Positions 1 to 8,858 of a DNA stretch of 64,000 nt are shown here, in pieces. Both the position numbers and the translations under genes were made by a program. Numbering within the stretch: position 1 is the stretch's first letter; the number at the start of each line of letters is the position of its first letter. The stretch spans positions 124,001-188,000 of the forward strand of contig NZ_JBLXJC010000003.1 in the NCBI RefSeq assembly GCF_048269205.1. Direction: 5' to 3'. Origin of the DNA: Emcibacter sp048269205 (GTDB lineage Bacteria; Pseudomonadota; Alphaproteobacteria; Sphingomonadales; Emcibacteraceae). Under the pieces are notes generated by a model, which did not search any database, had not been told where the DNA came from, and was given only the letters and a program-made list of their open reading frames with translations.

Positions 1-325
1 CAGCAAGGCCCTTGTGCCGGTCCCCGCTCAACAGATAGATATTCGCCAGGGATTCCGCCGCAATGATATGGGCCGAGGCCCGGTCATAAAGTTCCTGCGC
101 GCCAACCGACGGATCACCTGACAGGCCGGCAAGCGCCGCAACGGCTTCCCGGTTGGCCCGGTCATAGTAGAAGCGGGCAAGACAATATTTCCCGGTTTCA
201 CGCGCCTCGTTGCCCAGCAACATCAGCTTTTTCCAGCGCGACCGGGAAAAAATCAACGGGGCTTTGCTGCTATTGTCGATAACAAGATGAAGCTTTCCCC
301 GGCCAGATGCCGTTCCTGTATCCAT
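1..325 (-). CDS. Unknown protein, paralogue of the gene at 1512-2045 (3' end cut by window edge)
   Basis: The visible part is about 108 codons from ATG at 325, preceded by a good ribosome site (AAGGAAGG, 6 nt away). The C-terminus lies outside the window. The protein is clearly related to the one encoded at 1512-2045: both share RWKKLM, LARFYYDRANREAV and a RASAHxIAAExLANIY segment. The helical, alanine-rich make-up and the YYDRANREA motif resemble small TPR-like proteins, but I do not recognise a named family with certainty. It lies divergently from ferredoxin-NADP reductase, and a Fur-box-like site sits about 65 bp upstream of its start, so iron-responsive expression is inferred. Function unknown. 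Confidence 0.75.
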   Translation of the reverse strand, partial: MDTGTASGRGKLHLVIDNSSKAPLIFSRSRWKKLMLLGNEARETGKYCLARFYYDRANREAVAALAGLSGDPSVGAQELYDRASAHIIAAESLANIYLLSGDRHKGLA

Positions 326-388
326 AAGTGTCCTTCCTTTTCCTGACTGGACATTTTGTTTGGGGAGCAGGAAGGAATATATCGCTAT

Positions 389-403
389 TAAGAATTATTA
401 TCA
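389..403 (-). promoter_or_regulatory. Fur-box-like site upstream of the partial gene
   Basis: Read on the minus strand the site is TGATAATAATTCTTA. It matches the Fur 7-1-7 consensus TGATAATNATTATCA at 12 of 14 defined positions. It lies in the AT-rich leader of the partial gene ending at 325. Iron regulation is inferred by analogy with the perfect copy at 2103-2117. Confidence 0.5.
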
Positions 404-556
404 ATTATAAAATGCACATACCAGTACAAAGAACCTCTCTGCCCTGAGCATCTAATGTTGCAACACCCCGGAACTTACTGACCAGTGCCCGCCAGCGTGG
501 TCAGTTTCTACCCCTTCACAGGGAATGTCCGCAAAGATGATCATTTTTATTGCAAA

Positions 557-571
557 TGATTATTATTATAA
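557..571 (+). promoter_or_regulatory. Fur-box-like site upstream of ferredoxin-NADP reductase
   Basis: TGATTATTATTATAA matches TGATAATNATTATCA at 12 of 14 defined positions. It is framed by an inverted repeat, TTGCAAA (550-556) and TTTGCAA (582-588). The 371-bp interval 326-696 holds this site and the one at 389-403; no open reading frame with a credible start was seen in it. Confidence 0.45.
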
Positions 572-696
572 TTATGTTGCCTTTGCAAGAATCAAAGATT
601 GACATATCGACCCGAATAATTGAGTACAAAACCTTATATCCGGGATTTTTCAGACGACATGCATCCATCGTCTGTAGTTGAGTTTGGAGAAGTTTG

Positions 697-1506
697 ATGG
701 ACGCTATTGTCCCGAATAAGGCTGCTACCGCGCGGTCAAACGGTCCTTATCGCCAGGAAGTTCTGAGCGTCAAACACTGGACTGAAGATCTATTTTCATT
801 CACCCTGAACCGCCCGGCCGGGTTTCGGTTTCGCTCCGGGGAATTTGTCATGATCGGCCTGGAAGTAAACGGCAAACCCCTGCTTCGCGCCTATTCAGTG
901 GCCAGCCCCAGCTGGGACGAAGAGCTTGAGTTTTTCTCAATCAAGGTACCGAACGGCCCGCTGACATCCCGCCTGCAGCAGATCACGCCGGGTGACGAAG
1001 TGCTTCTTTCCCGAAAGCCAACAGGCACGCTGGTCCTGGACGCCCTGCTCCCGGGCAAACGACTATTCCTTTTTTCCACCGGGACCGGTTTTGCTCCTTT
1101 CGCCAGTGTTATCCGCGATCCGGAAACCTATGAGAAATTCGACCAGATCATCGTTACCCACACCTGCCGCACCGTGGCCGAACTCGACTATAGCCGGGAC
1201 ATGATCAGAACAATTCAGGAAGACGAAATCCTGTCTGAACTGACCGGCGACAAGCTGGTTTATTTTGCCAGCACAACCCGGGAGGAATTCTCGAATATGG
1301 GACGTATTACAACCCTGCTTGAAAATGGAAAGCTTTTCAGTTCACTCGGCATCGCAGACCTAAACCCGGAAACCGACCGCGCGATGATCTGTGGCTCCAC
1401 TGTCATGATTTCAGATACCAAGGACCTGCTGGAAATAGCGGGCTTTACGGAAGGCGCCAATAACAAGCCAGCCGATTATGTGATTGAAAAAGCCTTTGTT
1501 GGTTAA
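697..1506 (+). CDS. fpr: Ferredoxin--NADP+ reductase
   Basis: Soluble FAD flavoenzyme of 269 residues exchanging electrons between NADPH and ferredoxin or flavodoxin, typically for oxidative-stress repair and Fe-S cluster maintenance. Seen: the FAD-binding RAYSVASP motif near residues 64-71, the NADP-binding STGTGFAPF near 127-135, and the AFVG C-terminal end typical of the bacterial Fpr subclass. The ATG at 697 is chosen because GGAGA lies 6 nt upstream; a TTG at 694 is in frame but worse placed. It sits between two paralogous genes of unknown function and converges with the one at 1512 (5 bp between stops). A Fur-like site about 125 bp upstream suggests iron or oxidative control. Confidence 0.93.
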   Translation: MDAIVPNKAATARSNGPYRQEVLSVKHWTEDLFSFTLNRPAGFRFRSGEFVMIGLEVNGKPLLRAYSVASPSWDEELEFFSIKVPNGPLTSRLQQITPGDEVLLSRKPTGTLVLDALLPGKRLFLFSTGTGFAPFASVIRDPETYEKFDQIIVTHTCRTVAELDYSRDMIRTIQEDEILSELTGDKLVYFASTTREEFSNMGRITTLLENGKLFSSLGIADLNPETDRAMICGSTVMISDTKDLLEIAGFTEGANNKPADYVIEKAFVG

Positions 1507-1511
1507 GTGCC

Positions 1512-2045
1512 TTACCTGCCCTGACTGAGCTGAATGGCAGCTTGACCGGCGCGGTCCAGGAACTCATGGATTGTGACGGCACAACAGCCACAGGCTCTCA
1601 GTATTCTCATCATGCCGTCCAGCATGACGGTCAGGCATTCAATCAATACTTCGCGATAAGCCATGCCCAGACCCTGATTTAGCGCCATAGATAACAGGCG
1701 TTCAAAAGCCCCGGTCAGAACGGAAACCGTCAGTTGCCGATAGCCCGTTCTAAAATGGATGTTCGCCAGATTTTCGGCAGCTATGGCATGTGCGGACGCC
1801 CGGGTATAAAGTTCCTGCACACTGGCCGGATCTTCAACGGCAAAACAGTCAAGGGCATTCACTGCCTCACGGTTCGCACGATCATAATAGAACCGGGCCA
1901 GGCTATATTTTTCAGATCCGAAGGATTCATGCCCTGAAAACATCAGTTTCTTCCATCTGGTTTCTGAAAATACGACCAGAGTTTTTGCGCTGTTATCGAC
2001 CACAAGTCTGAGATTCGGCTGAATCCCCGAAACAGCAAGCGTCAT
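1512..2045 (-). CDS. Unknown Fur-box-associated protein (second paralogue)
   Basis: 177-residue cytoplasmic protein without signal peptide or membrane span. It is the complete copy of the family whose N-terminal part is encoded at 1-325. Conserved blocks are RWKKLM (about residues 31-36), LARFYYDRANREAV (49-62) and a helical HAIAAENLANIH stretch. The C-terminal half has a CGCC cysteine cluster near 151-155 whose presence in the other copy cannot be checked here. The repeated short helices resemble tetratricopeptide-like folds; this is a guess. The start is followed upstream by a perfect Fur consensus at 2103-2117, so iron-starvation induction is likely. It converges with fpr. Function unknown. 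Confidence 0.8.
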   Translation of the reverse strand: MTLAVSGIQPNLRLVVDNSAKTLVVFSETRWKKLMFSGHESFGSEKYSLARFYYDRANREAVNALDCFAVEDPASVQELYTRASAHAIAAENLANIHFRTGYRQLTVSVLTGAFERLLSMALNQGLGMAYREVLIECLTVMLDGMMRILRACGCCAVTIHEFLDRAGQAAIQLSQGR

Positions 2046-2102
2046 TTCTGTCTTCCTTCATTATTACCTGATCGTCAGGCAGTAAAAAGACATTAATTAT
2101 AT

Positions 2103-2117
2103 TGATAATTATTATCA
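2103..2117 (-). promoter_or_regulatory. Perfect Fur box
   Basis: TGATAATTATTATCA matches all 14 defined positions of the Fur consensus TGATAATNATTATCA and is extended by an A/T pair on each side to a 19-bp near-palindrome (2101-2119). It lies 58 bp upstream of the start at 2045, a normal position for Fur repression of the gene at 1512-2045. Confidence 0.75.
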
Positions 2118-2129
2118 ATATAAAATGAC

Positions 2130-2162
2130 AAAAAAACAGGCCGGGTTTTCGACCCCGCCCTG
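2130..2162 (-). terminator. Intrinsic terminator of malyl-CoA lyase gene
   Basis: On the minus strand an 11-bp stem with two mismatches (CAGGGCGGGGT pairing with AACCCGGCCTG around a short loop) is followed by seven T. It lies 27 bp after the stop of the gene at 2190-3236. Confidence 0.7.
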
Positions 2163-2189
2163 CTCTTCACATTAAGTATGACTGGCTTT

Positions 2190-3236
2190 CTAGAAACCGT
2201 AGGCAGCCCCAAGCTCGGGATCTTTTTCGGCAACGATCTTCGCCAGATCGACGATCACCTTGGCCTGTTTCCAGGTGGCGTCATCCTGCATTTTGCCGTC
2301 AATCATCACGGCCCCGGTACCGTCAGGCATGGCTTCCAGGATCTTTTTGGCAAACAGCACTTCATCCACGTCGGGACTGAAGACCTTTTTGGCAATGGCG
2401 ATCTGTTTCGGGTGCAGCGACCAGGCGCCGGCACAACCCATCAGGAAGGCGTTGCGGAACTGGGCCTCGCAGGCGGCATCATCGGAGAAATCACCGAACG
2501 GGCCGTAGAAGGCCTTGAGGCCATAGGTCATACAGGCATCGACCATGCGGGCCACCGTATAGTGCCACAGGTCCTGCTGATAAAAGGTGCGGGCCTCGCC
2601 CTCCCCTTTTGCATCCTCCAGAACGCCGTAGAAGGGATGACCGCCCCCGACCCGGGTGGTTTTCATGCCGCGGCTGGCGGCAAGGTCGGCGGGGCCCAGG
2701 CTGATGCCGTGCATGCGCGGGCTGGCGGCGGCAATTTCCGCCACATTGTCCACGCCCTGGGCCGTTTCCAGAATGGCATGGATCATGATCGGCTTTTCCA
2801 CATTGTGCCGGGCCTCGAGCTGGGCCAGAAGCTGATCCAGATAATGGATATCCCAGGCCCCCTCCACCTTGGGCAGCATCACCACATCCAGCTTGTTGCC
2901 GACGGCGGAGACAATCTCGGTCACATCTTCCAGCATCCAGGGGGAGTTTAGGCAGTTGATGCGGGTCCAGAGCCCTGTCTTGCCGAAATCCACCGCCTTC
3001 GCCACCTCGATAAAGCCTGCCCGGGCCGCCTCTTTGGCGTCTGCAGGGATGGCGTCCTCAAGATTGCCGAGCAATACATCCACCTGGCCCACCATATCGG
3101 GTACCTTGGCACGCATCTTCTCCACATGGGGCGGAAAGAAATGGATCATCCGCTCCAGCGCCACGGGGATCTCCCGGTAAGGTTCCGGCGCCCCGATGGC
3201 CAGCGGTTTGAAAAAATCCTTTGGTGGTTTCTGCAT
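2190..3236 (-). CDS. mcl1: L-malyl-CoA / beta-methylmalyl-CoA lyase
   Basis: 348-residue cytoplasmic enzyme of the HpcH/HpaI (CitE-like) superfamily. The family reversibly splits L-malyl-CoA into acetyl-CoA and glyoxylate and beta-methylmalyl-CoA into propionyl-CoA and glyoxylate, as in the ethylmalonyl-CoA route of acetate assimilation. Diagnostic stretches are GNLEDAIPADAKEAAR near the N-terminus and SLGPADLAASRGMKTTRVGG in the middle, the latter highly typical of alphaproteobacterial Mcl1. The ATG at 3236 follows GAGGGAAA at good spacing; the in-frame upstream start at 3269 lacks this. Monocistronic, with its own terminator. Other ethylmalonyl-CoA genes are not in the window, so the pathway is inferred. 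Confidence 0.88.
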   Translation of the reverse strand: MQKPPKDFFKPLAIGAPEPYREIPVALERMIHFFPPHVEKMRAKVPDMVGQVDVLLGNLEDAIPADAKEAARAGFIEVAKAVDFGKTGLWTRINCLNSPWMLEDVTEIVSAVGNKLDVVMLPKVEGAWDIHYLDQLLAQLEARHNVEKPIMIHAILETAQGVDNVAEIAAASPRMHGISLGPADLAASRGMKTTRVGGGHPFYGVLEDAKGEGEARTFYQQDLWHYTVARMVDACMTYGLKAFYGPFGDFSDDAACEAQFRNAFLMGCAGAWSLHPKQIAIAKKVFSPDVDEVLFAKKILEAMPDGTGAVMIDGKMQDDATWKQAKVIVDLAKIVAEKDPELGAAYGF

Positions 3237-3529
3237 GGCTTTTCCCTCATTTATTACGGCACTGCACAATTTCGCTTTCCCAAGCTAGCAAAAAATCCGC
3301 AAAAATCCAGAATAAAATTTCTTCATCATATCTATTTTGGTAATTTTATTGCTGCACCCGATGGAATGCTGCATCACACCATATTTTCGGCATGCCGGGT
3401 CGGGATGAACTACAAAACGGGGCAAGAACGACAGAAAGGGGAATATCTGCCGCCTGCCCAAATGCCCGCTAGCCGTAAAACCGAGAAACAACATTGACAG
3501 GCATCCATTCTTGTAATATTAAAAGTTAC

Positions 3530-3997
3530 ATGAAACGCGATCAGAAACTTTCTGGCATCCTGCACGTCCTGCTGCACATGTCAGCACAGAAGGCCCCCGT
3601 AACCTCCGAAGTGCTGGCCAAGGCCATGGAGACCAACCCTGTGGTGATCCGCCGCATCTTGGCGGGACTGCGCAAACAGGGGTATGTCAGGTCGGAGAAA
3701 GGTCATGGCGGCGGCTGGTCACTGGCCCGGGATCTGTCGGAAATCTCACTGCGTGACATTTATGACGCTTTGGGCAGCCCTGCCCTGATCGCCATAGGCA
3801 ACCGATCGGAAAATCCGGCCTGCCTGATCGAACAGGCGGTAAACAAGGCGCTCGACCAAGTCATAGACGAAGCCGAAACCCTGATTCTCAACCGTCTGGG
3901 AAATGTCACCCTGGCCATGCTGAGCGAGGATTTCACGACTCGCCTGCGAGACTGCAGAGCCCCTCATCATCCGGAGATCAATCATGAGTCAAAATAA
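3530..3997 (+). CDS. Rrf2-family transcriptional regulator
   Basis: 155 residues with the Rrf2 winged helix: N-terminal LSGILHVLLHM, the wing turn SEKGHGGGWSLAR and SLRDIYDAL are family hallmarks. The three clustered cysteines that ligate a cluster in IscR or NsrR are absent (only two isolated Cys, in PACLIE and RLRDCRAP), so this looks like a non-cluster member of the YwnA type. The start at 3530 gives the canonical N-terminus; a TTG at 3494 is in frame but would add an atypical extension. It overlaps the following methyltransferase by 14 bp, so the two are co-expressed. Effector unknown. Confidence 0.85.
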   Translation: MKRDQKLSGILHVLLHMSAQKAPVTSEVLAKAMETNPVVIRRILAGLRKQGYVRSEKGHGGGWSLARDLSEISLRDIYDALGSPALIAIGNRSENPACLIEQAVNKALDQVIDEAETLILNRLGNVTLAMLSEDFTTRLRDCRAPHHPEINHESK

Positions 3998-4685
3998 TCC
4001 CACAGAAACCCTACTCGCACCCTTTTCAGATCCCGACGCCGTCGCCCACTACACGGAAGGGCCCCCCCGTTTTGTTCCGGGCTTTACCGACTTGCACAAA
4101 ATGACCGGCATCCTCCTGGCGGAACGAGTTCCCGCTACAGCAAATATTCTGGTGCTGGGTGCAGGAGGCGGCCTCGAATTGAAGGCGCTTGCGGAAATGC
4201 AGCCGGGTTGGTGTTTCACCGGCATAGACCCCGCCCCAGAAATGTTGAAACTGGCCGGAAAGACCCTTGGCCCTCTTGCTAACCGGGCATGCCTGATCGA
4301 AGGCTATATTGATGACGCTCCCAAAGGGCCCTTTGATGCAGCAGTCTGCCTGCTAACCCTGCATTTCCTCGATGCGGAGGAGCGTCGCCGCACCGCCAGC
4401 GAAATCCATAAGCGGCTTAAACCCGACGCACCCTTTGTCGCTGCCCATTCCAGCTTCCCCCAGGAAGCGGACAGTCGTCCCCGCTGGCTTTCGCGCTACG
4501 GCGCATTCGCCGTGGCCTCCGGAACCGATCCGGAAAAGGTCAAAAACATGGTGGAAACGGTCGGGCAGGTCCTGAGCCTTTATTCACCCGAGGAAGACGA
4601 GAAAATAATTCTCGACGCCGGCTTCAAGAATGTGGAACAATTTTACGCAGCCTTTACTTGGCGCGGCTGGCTTGCTTCTGCCTGA
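3984..4685 (+). CDS. Class I SAM-dependent methyltransferase
   Basis: 233 residues with a Rossmann methyltransferase fold: motif I ILVLGAGGGLELKAL near residues 54-68, the acidic ribose-binding residue in FTGIDPAP, and motif-III-like FDAAVCLLTLHFL. Cytoplasmic; no signal or transmembrane segment. The start overlaps the Rrf2 regulator gene with GGAG in front. Rrf2 regulators coupled to small methyltransferases recur in proteobacteria, which suggests the regulator controls the pair. The methyl acceptor cannot be told from sequence. Confidence 0.8.
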   Translation: MSQNNPTETLLAPFSDPDAVAHYTEGPPRFVPGFTDLHKMTGILLAERVPATANILVLGAGGGLELKALAEMQPGWCFTGIDPAPEMLKLAGKTLGPLANRACLIEGYIDDAPKGPFDAAVCLLTLHFLDAEERRRTASEIHKRLKPDAPFVAAHSSFPQEADSRPRWLSRYGAFAVASGTDPEKVKNMVETVGQVLSLYSPEEDEKIILDAGFKNVEQFYAAFTWRGWLASA

Positions 4686-4775
4686 GTGCCCCCCTAATTC
4701 AAGTCCGGCAAAAACGGAGACTTGCACAGACCTCCAACAGAGTATACATCCGGAAGAAGGAAAGGATATTCTTCC

Positions 4776-5921
4776 ATGACCCTGACGGAGACAGAAGCAA
4801 ACTTTATCATTATCGGCGGGGGTATCGCCGGAGCAGGCGCCGGTTATGAATTGTCCGCACTGGGCAAGGTCATTCTTCTGGAACGGGAAGCCCAGCCCGG
4901 CTATCACACCACGGGTCGATCCGCCGCCGTCTATAGCGCCACGTACGGGCAGGGCGATCCTGTCCTCAGGGCCCTGGTGCTGGGCAGCACCGACTTTCTG
5001 AAAAATCCCCCGGCGGGATTCTCGGAACATGCCCTGATGAGCCCGAGGCGGCACCTGACCATCTGTCACCGCGACGATTTCGCACCGCTGGCAAGGCTCC
5101 ATGACGATCTTGCCCAGGTGACCGACGACGTGGCCTGGATCGGGCGGGAAGAAATCCTTGGCATGCTCCCCGTTCTCACCGAACCCTATCAGGAGAAAGC
5201 CCTGCTGGAACGGGATTTTTTTGATATGGATGTTCACGCCCTGCATGAAGGCTTCCTCCGTGGCCTTCGGTCCCGGGGCGGCAAAGTCATTACCGGTTCA
5301 CCGGCGGAAGCCATTGAACGCACCGCCGCCGGCTGGCGCGTCAGCACCCCGACAGGCACCTATGAGGTCCCGGTGCTGGTCAATGCCGCCGGCGCCTGGG
5401 TAGATGAAGTCGCCAAGCTTGCCGATGTCGCCCCCATCGGCATTCAGCCTCTGCGCCGAACCGCCATTCTGGTGGACCCGCCTGCGGGACAGGATATCCA
5501 CAACTGGCCCTTTGTCACCGAGGCGAAGAATACATTTTATTTCAAACCCGACGCCGGAAAAATCCTGGTCTCCCCCATGGACCAGACCCCGTCAGACCCC
5601 TGCGATGCCCGGCCGGAGGAAATGGATGTGGCCTATGCCGCCTACCATCTGGAAGAGGCCATAGGTCATCCGGTACCCAGGATCGATCATCAGTGGGCAG
5701 GCCTTAGAAACCATGTGGCCGATCATCATCCGGTCGCGGGTTTCGACCCGGAGGCCAAAGGATTTTTCTGGCTCGCAGGACAGGGAGGATTTGGCATCAA
5801 GACGGCGGTCGCCATGAGCCGCATTACTGCATCCCTCATCCAGGGCGAAGGCCTGCCGGAAGATCTTGTCGCTTTGGGCCTTAAGGAAGACGACATTTCC
5901 GTTAAGCGTCTCAAAAAATAA
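4776..5921 (+). CDS. FAD-dependent D-amino acid dehydrogenase, DauA (D-arginine dehydrogenase)-like
   Basis: 381-residue flavoprotein of the DAO family. The dinucleotide motif FIIIGGGIAGAGAGYEL is at the N-terminus. Segments LEREAQPGYHTTGRSAA, NPPAGFSEHAL, VLVNAAGAW and HQWAGLRNHVAD closely follow Pseudomonas D-arginine dehydrogenase, including the His, Tyr and Glu that line its active site (GYH, SAAVY, GFSEH). It would oxidise a D-amino acid to the 2-oxo acid, passing electrons to the respiratory chain rather than oxygen. The ATG at 4776 follows AAGGAAAGG; an upstream TTG at 4722 is rejected. No dauB-type partner is adjacent, so the substrate is inferred. A strong terminator follows. Confidence 0.78.
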   Translation: MTLTETEANFIIIGGGIAGAGAGYELSALGKVILLEREAQPGYHTTGRSAAVYSATYGQGDPVLRALVLGSTDFLKNPPAGFSEHALMSPRRHLTICHRDDFAPLARLHDDLAQVTDDVAWIGREEILGMLPVLTEPYQEKALLERDFFDMDVHALHEGFLRGLRSRGGKVITGSPAEAIERTAAGWRVSTPTGTYEVPVLVNAAGAWVDEVAKLADVAPIGIQPLRRTAILVDPPAGQDIHNWPFVTEAKNTFYFKPDAGKILVSPMDQTPSDPCDARPEEMDVAYAAYHLEEAIGHPVPRIDHQWAGLRNHVADHHPVAGFDPEAKGFFWLAGQGGFGIKTAVAMSRITASLIQGEGLPEDLVALGLKEDDISVKRLKK

Positions 5922-5922
5922 A

Positions 5923-5957
5923 AGAGCCCCGGACCGACATCCGGGGCTCTTTTGTTC
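5923..5957. terminator. Bidirectional intrinsic terminator
   Basis: A perfect 10-bp stem, AGAGCCCCGG (5923-5932) with CCGGGGCTCT (5941-5950), has a T run on the plus side and an A run on the other side. It serves both the dehydrogenase gene and the converging TonB receptor gene. Confidence 0.9.
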
Positions 5958-5969
5958 GTTCTGTTCTGA

Positions 5970-8777
5970 TCAGAATTTGGCTTTGACACCGAAGTTGATG
6001 GTCATGTCAAATTCATCATACTGCATCATCCGGTCACCGTCTTCGGTACGGTACACAGCGGTCCATTTCTCGTTGGTCAGGTTGGAGACTTCACCGTAGA
6101 TCTTGATATTTTCCATCACTTCATAGCTGGCGGTCACATCCAGCAGAGTGCGGCCGAGTACAATACGGTTGCCGTCACCTTCGTTGACTTCATCCAAATA
6201 TTCGCTGCGATAGCTGAGTGCCGCCCGAATGGAAAAACCGCCTTTTTCATAACCGACGATACCGTTGGCCACATGCTCGGAGGTTTTCGGCAGCGGGATA
6301 TCCACCAGCTCACCGTCTCCGTTCACATACTGGCCTTCGCTGTCGGTGTATGTGTAGTTGGCACCGACCAGCAGACCGTCAAACGGGGCCGGCAGCATGG
6401 TCAGCTGCTGCTGGTAGTTGAGCTCTATACCAGTGACCTTGGCGTCTTCGCCGTTTTGAGGCTGCACCACTTCCGCGAAATCGATACCGTTGAGCGTGAC
6501 GTCTTCAAAAGTCTGATCGAAGTGGAAGTTGCTGATTTCCTTGTAAAAGACCCCGGCAGAAACGATAGAGTCGTTGTTGGGATACCATTCCACACCCAGA
6601 TCAAAGTTATGGGCCCGATAGGGGTTCAGGCTGGCATTCCCGAGAGAGCCTTCACGAATAATCTCGCCGTCATCCTCTTCGGCCTCGATCTCCCCGCTGG
6701 GCACCATGTCACCGATTTTCGGGCGCACCACAGACTTGTAATAGGCCGCCCGGAAGACCGCATTGCTGCCGTCCAGGTCGTAACGCAGGTTCACGCTGGG
6801 CAGCCAGTCCGTATAGCTGTTTTCTCCGGTGACTTCATTGATAACATTCTCGTCTCCGACGATGACCTGGTTGGCCGTGGAGTCAAACTCGGTATGTTCC
6901 ACACGAACCCCGGCAACAACGCGCAGGTTGTCTACATCGACACTGCCCATCAGATAACCGGCGATGATATCTTCATTGGCTGTATAGTTGAGGGCCTCTG
7001 AGCCGAGCGTTGTGTCGTCTTCCTGAAGCTCGAAACTTCCCACATTGGCAGTGTAGTGATCCCTGAGGGCCTGGTGGTCGGCGCCGATGCCGCCCTGGGT
7101 CACATCAATATCATAATCGATATCAGTCAGGAAGTCTGCCAGGGTGAAATCGCCAAGATCCTCATAGACAAGGAAGGTATTGTCGCGGGTTTTCTCGCGC
7201 ATCTTATATTTGCCGCCGAACTTGATGTAGCCCTGGTTGCCACCGAAATCCATGTCCCGGCGCACATCCAGCTTGAAGGCCCATTCATCATCTTCGGTGA
7301 TGTTGTCGGAATACTCCATGGAGTCCAGCTCGTAGTTGCCGGGATTGGTAAAGAGCGCGCGGTCCGCATCGGAGGCAAAGATGCCAAAGGGCAGCAGCGG
7401 ATCGGAAATATCCACACCCACATTCACGTCTTCATCGGATTTGAAATCAGTGTCCAGACGATCCGGTTCCCGTTCTTCGGAATGGGAATAAGACACACTG
7501 TATTCAAGGCTCCAGCTATCCAGGAAGGTTTCCCCGCCGAGAACAGTGGAGAAAATTTTCTGGGTTTCGATACGATCCTTCAGATCGCGGTCGGCTTCAG
7601 CTTCCAGAAAATAGATTTCCGGGCCGGTCTCGGCCGCGCCGTCAGCAAATTCACCGTCCTCGAACTTAACCTCTGTGCGCTGACGCAATTCCGTATCCTT
7701 GAATCTTGTATAAAGCGAGCGCAGATAGAGATTGGTATTTTCCACAGGCCGGAAGTCGATATTCAGGGCCGCGCCGAAACGCTCACGGGTGACGACATAG
7801 TCACGAAGCTCCATCTCGGCCGGATAAAAGGCGCTGATTTCATTATCCTCGTCATCTTCGGTTTTCCAGCCGCCATCGATTTCCTTGTTGTCGGAACCGT
7901 GTTTGCGCTCCTGCCAACTGACGGACGCCGCAATGGCCAGTTTCTCACTGAGCTGATCGGCATAAGTGGCGGAAACTTTCGGGCTTAATTCATCAACCAG
8001 CTTGTTATAGCTGCCTTCGGCTTTCAGTTTGATCAGCCGTTCGTCCTTGTCGAAACCGGATATGGTCTTTACTTCGATGTTACCGCCAATGAAATCGCCA
8101 TCCATGTCCGGAGTGGCCGACTTGGTCACCTGCAGGGTTTCCAAAAGCTCGGACGGGATCACATCCATTGCCACCTTGCGCTCGTCGCCTTCGGGTGACG
8201 GCAGGCTTGTGCCGTTGATGGTGGTAGAGTTCAGGTTCGGGTCTATCCCGCGCACAATCACAAAACGGCCTTCGCCCTGATCAGTTTCCATGGAAACACC
8301 CACCAGTCGGCGGGCGGCCTCGGCAATATTCTGGTCCGGGAAGTTACCGGCCGCATCGGCAGACAGATAGTTGGCGATATTGTCCGCCGCGCGCTGCTTG
8401 TTGAGGGAACTGTTCATGCTGCCCCGGAAACCGGTGACAACAATTTCTTCCAGATCATCCTGACCGAAGACAAACATTTCACTGACATCTTCCTCACCAA
8501 GAGTAATGGTGCGGGTTACAGGGGCCGTACCCACATAGGAAATGCTGACCTCGTAGGTGCCGGCCGCCAACCCGCGGAAGCGGAAACGGCCATCAGTATC
8601 AGTGGTTGTTTTCAGGCCTTCGGACCTGATTTCCACCATGGCGCCTTCAAGCGCATATCTTTCGGAGCCTTCCAGAACCGTACCGGTAAAGTCGGCTGCA
8701 GAAGCGACAGAAGTTATTGTTGTCAGAGACAGTGCCGTTGTCAGAAGAAGAGATTTAAAGGAAGATTTTACAGTCAT
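5970..8777 (-). CDS. TonB-dependent receptor with N-terminal carboxypeptidase-like domain (phytase-linked)
   Basis: 935-residue outer-membrane receptor. Order: signal peptide to about residue 28 (SVASA), a carboxypeptidase-regulatory-like beta domain (about 30-95, including DTDGRFRFRGLAAGTYEVSI), a plug domain starting EEIVVTGFRGS and containing NFPDQNIAEAARRLVGVSME, then a long beta-barrel ending in a terminal Phe (GVKAKF). This layout matches the Xanthomonas/Caulobacter-type TonB receptor family (TIGR01782). It is divergent from a beta-propeller phytase with a Pho-box-like site between, so uptake of inositol phosphates or their breakdown products is inferred. Start ATG at 8777. Confidence 0.92.
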   Translation of the reverse strand: MTVKSSFKSLLLTTALSLTTITSVASAADFTGTVLEGSERYALEGAMVEIRSEGLKTTTDTDGRFRFRGLAAGTYEVSISYVGTAPVTRTITLGEEDVSEMFVFGQDDLEEIVVTGFRGSMNSSLNKQRAADNIANYLSADAAGNFPDQNIAEAARRLVGVSMETDQGEGRFVIVRGIDPNLNSTTINGTSLPSPEGDERKVAMDVIPSELLETLQVTKSATPDMDGDFIGGNIEVKTISGFDKDERLIKLKAEGSYNKLVDELSPKVSATYADQLSEKLAIAASVSWQERKHGSDNKEIDGGWKTEDDEDNEISAFYPAEMELRDYVVTRERFGAALNIDFRPVENTNLYLRSLYTRFKDTELRQRTEVKFEDGEFADGAAETGPEIYFLEAEADRDLKDRIETQKIFSTVLGGETFLDSWSLEYSVSYSHSEEREPDRLDTDFKSDEDVNVGVDISDPLLPFGIFASDADRALFTNPGNYELDSMEYSDNITEDDEWAFKLDVRRDMDFGGNQGYIKFGGKYKMREKTRDNTFLVYEDLGDFTLADFLTDIDYDIDVTQGGIGADHQALRDHYTANVGSFELQEDDTTLGSEALNYTANEDIIAGYLMGSVDVDNLRVVAGVRVEHTEFDSTANQVIVGDENVINEVTGENSYTDWLPSVNLRYDLDGSNAVFRAAYYKSVVRPKIGDMVPSGEIEAEEDDGEIIREGSLGNASLNPYRAHNFDLGVEWYPNNDSIVSAGVFYKEISNFHFDQTFEDVTLNGIDFAEVVQPQNGEDAKVTGIELNYQQQLTMLPAPFDGLLVGANYTYTDSEGQYVNGDGELVDIPLPKTSEHVANGIVGYEKGGFSIRAALSYRSEYLDEVNEGDGNRIVLGRTLLDVTASYEVMENIKIYGEVSNLTNEKWTAVYRTEDGDRMMQYDEFDMTINFGVKAKF

Positions 8778-8858
8778 TTTCCACCCGTTTTGGTTACAGT
8801 TTTTTCCTCCGGGGCCAATGTCCCGGAAATTTTCATTCCAGACGGGTTTATTTTTCTA

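Noticed and set aside
2178..2951. 257-codon open frame on the plus strand
   Set aside because: Antisense to malyl-CoA lyase, His/Gly-rich with no recognisable fold; a shadow frame.
3494..3519. TTGACA followed by TAATAT upstream of the Rrf2 gene as a sigma-70 promoter
   Set aside because: The spacer is only 14 bp and the -10 lies too close to the ATG; not firm enough to list.
7056..7988. 310-codon open frame on the plus strand
   Set aside because: Antisense to the TonB receptor; no credible start or motif.
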